From Dendrophyllia cribrosa (taxonomy: Eukaryota; Cnidaria; Anthozoa; Scleractinia; Dendrophylliidae): a stretch of DNA of 64,000 nt. Numbering within the stretch: position 1 is the first letter of the stretch; each line of letters begins with the position of its first letter. Location: the NCBI GenBank assembly GCA_024195265.1, contig JAJLRJ010000005.1, forward strand, positions 24,842,355 to 24,906,354, given 5' to 3'. The translations under genes were made by a program, and so were the position numbers. Shown piece by piece: positions 55,193 through 64,000 of the stretch. Under the pieces are notes generated by a model, which worked only from the letters and a program-made list of their open reading frames with translations, did not search any database and was not told the DNA's origin.

Positions 55193-55285
55193 TATTCCAT
55201 CTGATGGAAAGTAGGATATGAGTTGGGTTTGGTAACAGAGCATTTTTTAAAAAAATGCTCTGGTACCCCCAACTCCTATACTACT
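55193..55285 (-). repeat. Right terminal inverted repeat with internal hairpin
   Basis: Inverted copy of 38336-38427. Its central stem is a perfect 13-bp pairing (CAGAGCATTTTTT with AAAAAATGCTCTG). Two of its differences from the left end improve or preserve pairing. Confidence 0.88.
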
Positions 55286-55291
55286 GTCAAA
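55286..55291. repeat. Polinton target-site duplication, right
   Basis: GTCAAA directly after the right inverted repeat; identical to 38330-38335. The lack of any difference agrees with a fairly young insertion. Confidence 0.9.
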
Positions 55292-56458
55292 TGATCAAAT
55301 TATAGGTTTTTGTGGAGAACATGAACTCACGACGGTTAATTTTCTTTTCTCTATTTGAAATTTGAAGCCGTCACTATGAATTCAACAGTTTGTTGAAGAC
55401 CTAAATGTAATAACTGACCCTAAATGTAATAAAGTCCTAAATGTAATAACATTTGGCCTTAAATGTAATAACGTTGTACTGACGCAACTAACACGTCATT
55501 AACCAACTTACTGGTTGGGGACAATAACCACGTGATCTGTCGCGCCATCTGTCACGCCATGCATCGTCAACCACATGACCTATTTCGAGCATGGAGCACC
55601 ACGTATAATTCAAAGCGATCAAGGAGGGGAGTTCAAAAAAGCCGTGAAAACACTATGTGATCGCACAGGGTGAAATAAGGAGTTTCCGTAACTCGGAAAT
55701 GTTACGGAAACATGAAACTGTGAGTTTCAGTCGCGTTTCCGCGGCGCGGATACAACGGGAAACACGTAACAAGAAATTTATTCATTCTCTACGCGTTTCC
55801 GCAGGGTTTCCGATCACGGACACAAAAACATCCGTTTCCGTAGTGTTTAAGTCCGCGTATTCCTAACTGATTCCTTTTGTTTTATATCGTACATTTTACA
55901 AAAACTCCAGGCCGGCCCAAACTACAATTTTCAATCTGAAGTCTTACCGTTGTTGGTTCGAGATCTGAGGTCTGAGTAATAGGTTCCTGGTCTGATGTAT
56001 AAACAGAATTGTGTTGATGTTGTGCTGTACGTAACAGAATTTTTATTCGGGCAAATTTTTATTTACTGCTAATTTGCCATTATCACGGCGAAATGATGTT
56101 TCCGGCTAAACAAACTAGGGCCAATTAATCGTAGGTTTGCTTCACATGCATGTCTGTGGAGTATAAAAAAAGTGTGCCACACTGTGGCCGGGAGAGGTTG
56201 AGTACGGTTTAGTCATGCGCAAATGGAGTTCTTCCCGGCGGGCTGTTCGAATTATTGGCGCTCTTTTCACTTTTCAACGGCGAACCTTCGAGCTCGAGTC
56301 TGTACATTTAGTTTAATCTGAAGCATTTGAAGGGATTAGAAAGTTATCGTCTCGCTTTATAAGCTCAGTTTGTCACCTTATAACATTGTTTCAACGTATC
56401 TGCGCTGGATATGCATATTTTTCTTCCATTTCATCGGCTTTTGGAGTCATATTTTCAT
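55292..56458. other. Right flank of the Polinton
   Basis: Contains four copies of CTTAAATGTAATAA-type units at about 55400-55470 and a short integrase-like coding remnant at 55587-55673. Otherwise no gene is supported. Confidence 0.5.
55587..55673 (+). pseudogene. Retroelement integrase-core fragment
   Basis: Plus-strand codons read EHGAPRIIQSDQGGEF and continue for about 12 residues before a TGA. The SDQGGEF string is the second catalytic-Asp region of LTR-retrotransposon integrases. Nothing else of the element is seen on either side, so it is a small relic. It is unrelated to the Polinton integrase frame. Confidence 0.6.
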
Positions 56459-56460
56459 TA

Positions 56461-57291
56461 CTATGAAAATCAGTAGAGTGGTAAAACGGCCGCTTCAAAT
56501 CTGTACCACGTGATGTAGTTTTTGTGTACCACGTGATGCGATTTTTGTGTACCACGTTGATTCTTTTTTCGCAGTGAGTGATCAAAACAAGAGATGTCGA
56601 CTGTAGAGTCAAAATGGCGTTCAACAGGCATGACCGGTTTTATGAGCGCGGAAAAAGCCTTATGGTTAACGTTCCTGCTTATCCTCTTCCAGCTCAAATT
56701 CCCCTCGAGCATCTTGCTTCTCACAGCGCGACCAACGGCCGAAACCGAAGTGCCTGCTACTAAGTTCCCATACTGGAGGACTTCCCGTAGTATGTTTTTG
56801 TACGATTGTGATAGCTTTTCGGTCTTCATAACCTCTATTAAATGCAGTTCCCCTGGCCCAAGTCTTCCGGGGTTGCCTGACAAACGTGGTTTGTCTTCCA
56901 CGTCGCCGGTACGTTCTAACAAATGTTTCCCAGATTTCTTTTGCAGTCTTGCCGTAAACTTTATTCTTCTCACCAATTTCTGTCCAACTCCCAAAAAATT
57001 CTCAAGTCAGACTGTTGCCACCGGCCTCTAAAATAGAGTCGATTATTTCGCCTTTCACACACTCTGGGAGGCTTTTTCCGCGCTCATAAAACCGGCCATG
57101 CCTGTTGAACGCCATTTTAACTCTACAGTCGACGTCTGTTGTTTTGATCGCTCACTGCGAAAAAACAATCAACGTGGTACACAAAAATCGCATCACGTGG
57201 TACACGAAAATCGCATCACGTGGTACACAAAAACTACACCACGTGGTACAGATTTGAAGCGGCCGTTTTACCACTCTACTGATTTCCATAG
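56461..57291. mobile_element. TA-flanked inverted-repeat element with transposase-like HTH remnant
   Basis: An 831-bp element with inverted arms of more than 200 bp starting CTATGAAAATCAGTAGAGTG and ending with the near-complement. TA flanks both sides (56459-56460 and 57292-57293), the Tc1/mariner-type target. Inside the arms are repeats of GTACCACGTGAT. The centre has a minus-strand frame (56994-56470) with IEVMKTEKLSQSYKNILREV and VSAVGRAVRSKML, which resembles a helix-turn-helix of Tc1/IS630-type transposases. The catalytic domain is absent. Confidence 0.6.
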
Positions 57292-57987
57292 TATGGCCGC
57301 CAGTGATCGAAGATGTTGCTGCAAAGGTAGGTTCGATATGTTTGTAAATTTGTTTCATTTGCTATTTTAAAACATGCTCGCCTACACTTTTTATGCTTTC
57401 TCGTGTACATGTAGTTTATTTAAATCAGAAACAACAAATGATTTGTAAGCCGCGAGCGTTTAGCGTGTTTTAATGCCTTTTCTACTCCGGCTATAGGCTC
57501 AAACCTCCCTACAGCTGTAGCTTGATTCGTGTTGAAATTCACCATTTTAAATTAAAGTTCTGGAGGCTGGAACAGTAAATGTACACTACAAACAGTTCTT
57601 TATGGCGCTGTTAATAGAGTAAGTACTTGTAAAGGAGTATTGAATGCTTTTTATGTACAGTAATTTTATGTATTGAATGCTTTCCATGTATTTTTTTATT
57701 TCTGACATACACTGCACTGTAAGCTTACATTCATTATCATAATTTCAAAACCGTTTATTCACATTTGAGCAGAAGGAAGGATGTTTACATGTATCTCATT
57801 TGGTGATCTTACAATGTAGATCTTAAATGATACAGTCTAGTATTTTTCTTTTTGATAAACCAAGCAACTTTCACAAATACATGTACATGTATGGTCATTG
57901 CAAATGAGTTTCAGTTACTTTCACTATACATCATAATAAGTATTTTTGTCTCAAAATAAGTCAGTTTTAAGTACTGAATGTTATATG

Positions 57988-60690
57988 TATTATGCGAAAG
58001 AGACAACAACAAAACCGACAATGATTGCTATATCGAGTTGCGAATTTGAGTAGGATGTCGTTAGAAAATATTTTGATAAACCTAACAACGTTCATTGACA
58101 CAAGTAACGGCCGTCCATCTTTGAGTGGACAGTGCCAATGTTGTTTATCCATCTCTGAGTGGAAAAAATGGCGCTTGTGTCAATGATGTTTGATTTTTCT
58201 CAAATCCGTCGCGAAAGAGACAATAAAACCGACAATGATTGCTATATCGAGTTGCGAATTTTAGTAGGATGTCGTTAGAAAATATTTTGATAAACCTAAC
58301 AATGTTCATTGACACAAGTAACGGCCGTCCATCTTTGAGTGGACAGTGCCAATGTTGTTTATCCATCTCTGAGTGGAAAAAATGGCGCTTGTGTCAATGA
58401 TCTTTGATTTTTCTCAAATCCGTCGCGAAAGAGACAACAATAAAACCGACAATGATTGCTATATCGAGTTGCGAATTTGAGTAGGATGTCGTTAGAAAAT
58501 ATTTTGATAAACCTAACAACGTTCATTGACACAAGTAACGGCCGTCCATCTTTGAGTGGACAGTGCCAATGTTGTTTATCCATCTCTGAGTGGAAAAAAT
58601 GGCGCTTGTGTCAATGATGTTTGATTTTTCTCAAATCCGTCGCGAAAGAGACAACAATAAAACCGACAATGATTGCCATATCGAGTTGCGAATTTTAGTA
58701 GGATGTCGTTAGAAAATATTTTGATAAACCTAACAACGTTCATTGACACAAGTAACGGCCGTCCATCTTTGAGTGGACAGTGCCAATGTTGTTTATCCAT
58801 CTCTGAGTGGAAAAAATGGCGCTTGTGTCAATGATCTTTGATTTTTCTAAAATCCGTCGGGAAAGAGACAACAACAAAACCGACAATGATTGCTATATCT
58901 AGTTGCGAATTTGAGTAGATGTCGTTAGAAAATATTTTGATAAACCTAACAATGTTCATTGACACAAGTAACGGCCGTCCATCTTTGAGTGGACAGAGCC
59001 AATGTTGTTTATCGATCTCTGAGTGGAAAAAATGGCGCTTGTGTCAATGATCTTTGATTTTTCTAAAATCTGTCGCGAAAGAGACAACAAAACCGACAAT
59101 GATTGCTATATCGAGTTGCGAATTTTAGTAGGATGTCGCTAGAAAATATTTTGATAAACCTAACAACGTTTATTGACACAAGAAACGGCCGTCCATCTTT
59201 GAGTGGGCAGTGCCAATGTTGTGTATCCATCTCTGAGTGGAAAAAATGGCGCTTGTGTCAATGATCTTTGATTTTTCTCAAATCCGTCGCGAAAGAGACA
59301 ACAATAAAACCGACAATGATTGCTATATCGAGTTGTGAATTTGAGTAGGATGTCGTTAGAAAATATTTTGACAAACCTAACAACGTTCATTGACACAAGT
59401 AACGGCCGTCCATCTTTGAGTGGACAGTGCCAATGTTGTTTATCCATCTCTGAGTGGAAAAAATGGCGCTTGTGTCAATGATCTTTGATTTTTCTAAAAT
59501 CCGTCGCGAAAGAGACAACAACAAAACCGACAATGATTGCTATATCGAGTTGCGAATTTTAGTAGGATGTCGTTAGAAAATATTTTGATAAACCTAACAA
59601 TGTTCATTGACACAAGTAACGGCCGTCCATCTTTGAGTGGACAGTGCCAATGTTGTTTATCCATCTCTGAGTGGAAAAAATGGCGCTTGTGTCAATGATG
59701 TTTGATTTTTCTCAAATCCGTCGCGAAAGAGACAACAATAAAACCGACAATGATTGCTATATCGAGTTGTGAATTTGAGTAGGATGTCGTTAGAAAATAT
59801 TTTGATAAACCTAACAAGGTTCATTGACACAAGTAACGGCCGTCCATCTTTGAGTGGACAGTGCCAATGTTGTTTATCCATCTCTGAGTGGAAAAAATTG
59901 CGCTTGTGTCAATGATCTTTGATTTTTCTAAAATCCGTCGCAAAAGAGACAACAACAAAACCGACAATGATTGCTATATCGAGTTGCGAATTTTAGTAGG
60001 ATGTCGTTAGAAAATATTTTGATAAACCTAACAATGTTCATTGACACAAGTAACGGCCGTCCATCTTTGAGTGGACAGTGCCAATGTTGTTTATCCATCT
60101 CTGAGTGGAAAAAATGGCGCTTGTGTCAATGATCTTTGATTTTTCTAAAATCCGTCGCGAAAGAGACAACAACAAAACCGACAATGATTGCTATATCTAG
60201 TTGCGAATTTGAGTAGATGTTGTTAGAAAATATTTTGATAAACCTAACAATGTTCATTGACACAAGTAACGGCCGTCCATCTTTGAGTGGACAGTGCCAA
60301 TGTTGTTTATCGATCTCTGAGTGGAAAAAATGGCGCTTCTGTCAATGATCTTTGATTTTTCTAAAATCTGTCGCGAAGGAGACAACAAAACCGACAATGA
60401 TTGCTATATCGAGTTGCGAATTTTAGTAGGATGTCGTTAGAAAATATTTTGATAAACCTAACAACGTTCATTGACACAAGTAACGGCCGTCCATCTTTGA
60501 GTGGACAGTGCCAATGTTGTTTATCCATCTCTGAGTGGAAAAAATGGCGCTTGTGTCAATGATCTTTGATTTTTTCTAAAATCCATCGTGAAGGAGACTA
60601 CAATAAAACTGACAACGATTGCTATCGAGTTGCAAATTTTAATAGGATTTCTTAGAAAATATGTTGATAAACCTAACAATGTTTATTGAC
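57988..60690. repeat. Tandem satellite, 12 units of ~214-217 bp
   Basis: The landmark CCGTCCATCTTTGAGTGGAC recurs at 58111, 58325, 58542, 58759, 58975, 59189, 59406, 59623, 59840, 60057, 60273 and 60487. Each unit contains a 12-bp inverted pair CATTGACACAAG / CTTGTGTCAATG enclosing two inward-similar strings. A minus-strand frame of about 74 codons spans each unit join, but the unit length is not a multiple of three, so these are by-products. Confidence 0.95.
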
Positions 60691-61638
60691 ACAAGTGTAA
60701 TTGCCTTTCATTGCTATTCTGTTTCAACAATATTACATGAACTTTAAAGAAAACCATTCACAGAAGTGAAAATAATAAATCTCGGTTAAAAGATACAGTA
60801 ACACCTGGCAAGTGAAATAATACATGTATCTTATTTGACACATCGTTTTCTTTAGATAGATAGATAGAAACTTTATTTAAGTGTCAAAAGACCTTATAGC
60901 CTGGGTAAACCCATACTAATTTGGGGACACATTTGAGGTACATGTATGACCATGAAAGCAATAAGAAGGTGGAGGAAATCTTAGTGAAAGAAGTCAGAGG
61001 AACTTTTGGAAAACAGAAATGGTTTGAGGCTGAGATTAAGGGTATGTATGGATTTCCTGGTGATCAGGATACAGAGTTTACACTCCAAGTACATTACAAC
61101 CTATTTTAGTGATTGTATTAGGTTGCCACCCTCTATTAAATTAAGTGGCCAGTTCCATACGCTGTATTTTAGCCCATGCAAATTTTGTATCTGCTGCCTG
61201 AGTGTATTAAACAGTCACCTCTATTCAGTGGTCACAGCCATGCTTTGACAGTCCCTTGTTTGCATGTCTTTGTTAATTTTACATGTACCTGTATTAAAAT
61301 GCCAAACTTGAAAAAGATTTATTGACTCTACACTACAGAGTTGTTATTGATCATTACTGCATGTATTGCATTCACCACTGTTTTACATTTAAGTGCTTTC
61401 TAGACATTAATGTACTCTAATGCATTTGACCATGCCCACAAAGTATTTTTAGTTAACATGTCCTAAGGGTGGCTTGTAAAATTAATGTAGGTTCAACTGT
61501 TTTAACGTTTTGCAATCCTGTACATGTAGTACACTGTATCACCACATCACTGATACTATATTATCTTGAATTAGTGCTGCACCTCAAAGTAACAGTGTGA
61601 CACTGAATAAAATCACTTGAATTCATGATATAGAGGAT

Positions 61639-61767
61639 ATTACATGTACATGGCCGCACGAAGATACGAAATTTCTCTCCGAGTGTTGAAAAATGCGCGA
61701 ATGAGTGAAATATTTTTCAACACGTGAAGAGAAATTTTGTATCTTCAAGCGGCCATGTACATGTAAT
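61639..61767. repeat. Hairpin element
   Basis: The arms ATTACATGTACATGGCCGC and GCGGCCATGTACATGTAAT enclose a second inverted pair (GAAATTTCTCT...TGTTGAAAAAT with its complement). The whole 129 bp can fold on itself. Confidence 0.7.
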
Positions 61768-61776
61768 GTTCTGTTT

Positions 61777-61920
61777 ATTATATAAACACCAATGAAATCA
61801 AACCATTTCACTTTAATACATTTTTTTGTAGTCCTAAAGTAGAACGGTGATCTTTTCACGTGTGAAGATATGATGTTTACATGCGAAAGCTCACCTGGTA
61901 TTTCATTGGTGTTTATATAA
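61777..61920. repeat. Short inverted-repeat element
   Basis: TTATATAAACACCAATGAAAT at the left and its exact complement at the right bound 144 bp. It is a MITE-like structure next to the previous hairpin. Confidence 0.65.
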
Positions 61921-63521
61921 TAATGGTAATTCTTAAATCACTGTGTCAAAGTAAAATGTAAATACCTGTAATAACATTGTACATTTTGCTTTAAACAAAC
62001 TGGAAATTTATCCTTGTGCATGAATAACTGTTCTTTTTGTTCTTACTTTTAAAGAAAACAGTCATTTTTATTTTAAGGAAAGGTCCATGTTTTACCATAA
62101 ATTTGGATAATCTATTGATAAAAGGCTCAAACAAGTTGAAATAACACCTCTCGAGTAAGCAGTACACCACAAAGTAAACAAAAGAAATGTGAAATTTGCA
62201 CTCATTCAAGTAAATACAGCATAAATTTGGGTGTGAGTGCATGAAAATACTAATATGTTCAGATTTTGTTGTTTAGTTAGTTACCATTTTTGGCAGAGTT
62301 TACATGTACCTACATGTATACTCACCAAATATTGATGTACACTGTACATTTATTACATTTCCTTTTTTTCAGGGGCTATTTGTCAGTACTGGCGGAGCAC
62401 ACAGGATGATGATATTAGAAAAAAAATGGAAAACTAAAGCAGCATAGAATCATGACAAGACGTTGACGAGAGTGAAAAGGGTAAGCTATCGGCATGATAC
62501 ATGTAGTAATGACACCTTTATTAATTTTAAAATACCGATTATCGTTAAATGTTCACATCACTTTACAATACCTCTGTAAATGCCCAAGTCAATAATTAAC
62601 AGTTTTAAGAAAATGCATTAAGTATATTATTTAAAACAATATATATACATTGTATATACATGTATATATATACAGTATACATAATCTAAGAAGGAAAATC
62701 ACTCAACTTTGATGACCATAAGTTTAATACAAACTTGTTTCGTTGGTGTTGCCACCCACTCCTCAGTTAAACTTACTTGTAAGTTTCTAAATACCCTTCG
62801 CAGTTTTCTGGGAAACGTGTTCGAAATGTGTGTTGCAAGCCATGATGATTTTGCTCCTTAATTTCTATTTAGCTTTTTTCATTTTTCATTTTTATATGAC
62901 AATGTTATTGCAATAAGGTGTGTACCGGTATTCTGTACATTTTGATCTATGTCTTATTAGCAACAACTATTTTCTTGGATAAGAAAACAAAATGTCATAG
63001 CAACCTGCACATATCTGGAGTTAATTGTGGCAGGTTGCTAAATGCAGAACAGTGACAAAAGCTCACCAAGAAAATTAATAACAATAGATAAGAAAATGAG
63101 ACATGGAGAGTTAATTAGTTACAATGACAAATATATGGATTTCTATCAGCATACATATGCACAGCATGCATGGAATTCTCACAACCAATAACATCAGACT
63201 TTAACACTAACATTAATAGAGACACTCACTTGTACGAGTCTTGGCAGCCAAAATAATCATGGCAAAACTGAATAATGACAACAAAAGCCACACAATACCA
63301 TCAACTGATGGTTTTCCAATTCACGTTGCTCTGGAAATGACTTTCGCTCAGATTGTCAAAATGTAATTTCATGCAACAAAATCTTTGTAAGTTGTGTGTA
63401 ATTTGTTGTGCAACAGTACCCAGCTTTTAATCCATTTTTCTTGGTCTTCAGAAACTGATATTTAGAAAAGAAATGGTGGAAAAGTCAAATACCTCCACAG
63501 GACAAAGAAAAAATTACAGCA

Positions 63522-63737
63522 TTGCTAGCACTTGACAATGCTGTCGATTTTTTGTCCTTCGAAGAAAGTGAAGGAGAGGAGGAGGGAATAACTGGGCCTC
63601 CACCAAGGCACGTCAAGCCGCTTAAGTGGGAGAGAACGAAATTAAGGACCATCAAGGCTGTCCTGGATGCCACTTATCAGGCTCACATGAACAAGAGGCA
63701 AAAAAGAACAGCCACTAAAATTTCAAGAGTACGCTGA
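63522..63737 (+). CDS. Possible exon of an unrecognised protein
   Basis: An open segment starts MLALDNAVDFLSFEESEGEE and continues with KPLKWERTKLRTIKAVLD and a basic end. Codon use looks more coding-like than its surroundings. An acidic start followed by a helical basic segment is seen in transposon-derived proteins, but I do not recognise a family. Ends and splicing are uncertain. Confidence 0.3.
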   Translation: MLALDNAVDFLSFEESEGEEEGITGPPPRHVKPLKWERTKLRTIKAVLDATYQAHMNKRQKRTATKISRVR

Positions 63738-64000
63738 CCAAAACATGTCGGACAGACCACTCCCTAAAAACTGTCCCTCTTGGGGAGGATGACTGGCTGA
63801 AAGACAGTTTAAATATTTATTGATTTTCCATAGTAATGATAAAGTGCCTCTTAAAGAAACATGTTCACGGTTTTCCGCATGCGTTAGTTTTTGTTTTTGT
63901 TTTTGCATTGTCCCCGTACAAAATTTAAATAATTGATGAAGTATATGAATGCAAATTTAATTTTATTGATTGTTTCAATGATCCGCTCTACGGATTAAAA

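Larger units (their letters stand above)
38336..55285. mobile_element. Complete Polinton/Maverick (adintovirus-like) element, 16,950 bp
   Basis: It is bounded by inverted repeats starting AGTAGTATAGGAGTTGGG and by a perfect 6-bp target duplication, GTCAAA, at 38330-38335 and 55286-55291. The AG...CT ends, the 6-bp duplication and the 15-20 kb size are hallmarks of Polintons. It encodes all hallmark proteins: protein-primed PolB, DDE integrase, adenain-type protease, packaging ATPase, and major and minor capsid proteins. It also encodes a PLA2, a fibre-like protein and a VLTF3-like factor. Two gene blocks diverge from about 49.97 kb. PolB is broken, so this copy probably cannot replicate alone. 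The virion-protein frames and ATPase are open and full length. Confidence 0.96.
60691..64000. other. Unassigned right end of the window
   Basis: Mostly AT-rich with TACATGTA-type motifs. There are two foldbacks: 61639-61767 (ATTACATGTACATGGCCGC and its complement) and 61777-61920 (TTATATAAACACCAATGAAAT and its complement). A possible exon lies at about 62371-62480 (acceptor TTTTTCAG, donor GTAAGC), and an open acidic segment at 63522-63737. I cannot tie these to a known family. Confidence 0.4.

Noticed and set aside
58145..59881. Repeated ~74-codon minus-strand frames
   Set aside because: By-products of the satellite; the unit length is not a multiple of three and the frames depend on single-base variants.

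Overview
The window looks like a cnidarian nuclear genome, most likely a stony coral or a close relative. It is AT-rich and intron-bearing, with many short foldback elements and poly-G/C tracts, and the host genes are separated by long non-coding stretches. The species call is an inference.

Layout. (1) 428-5199, + strand: the last five exons of a short-chain dehydrogenase/reductase (retinol-dehydrogenase-like). One intron appears to use a GC-AG donor. (2) About 5.9-37 kb: a tandemly duplicated block carrying a minus-strand family of small secreted cysteine-rich peptide genes. Each has a TATA-driven leader exon, a signal-peptide exon, a 13-16 nt microexon and a terminal ten-cysteine exon. Four copies are complete (exon 3 at 7.2, 15.0, 25.7 and 34.1 kb) and one has lost its cysteine exon (32.2-32.5 kb). 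Copies differ by transposon insertions whose empty sites can be read in the sister copies. (3) 38336-55285: a complete 16.95-kb Polinton/Maverick (adintovirus-like) element. It has a 6-bp target duplication (GTCAAA), inverted repeats of about 92 bp that fold into hairpins, and an almost full virus gene set. (4) 55.3-64 kb: a fragment of a retroelement integrase, a TA-flanked inverted-repeat element, a 12-copy satellite of about 217 bp with higher-order structure, and mostly unassigned sequence.

Polinton gene order. Leftward from the centre: a PPxY-bearing virion protein, penton-like minor capsid protein, small basic protein, major capsid protein, pVI/pX-like membrane-active protein, adenain-type cysteine protease, a 53-aa Cys protein, parvovirus-type phospholipase A2, DDE integrase with chromodomain, a coiled-coil protein, a small zinc-finger protein, and protein-primed DNA polymerase B. 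Rightward: packaging ATPase, a phage-fibre-like protein, an unknown, and a two-helix membrane protein. A VLTF3-like late transcription factor faces back from the right end. The proteins suggest replication by PolB, integration by the integrase, capsid assembly with ATPase and protease, attachment by the fibre, and membrane penetration by PLA2 and pVI-like proteins.

Main novelty candidate. The integrase and the protease both lack a usable AUG. Each lies in the -1 frame of the gene just upstream, and each overlap contains an in-phase A_AAA_AAC slippery heptamer. For the integrase a stem-loop starts 7 nt after the heptamer. This suggests retrovirus-like -1 frameshifting in a DNA transposon/virus. 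By contrast, PolB is broken by a frameshift without any slippery site and by an in-frame amber codon, so this copy is probably not autonomous.
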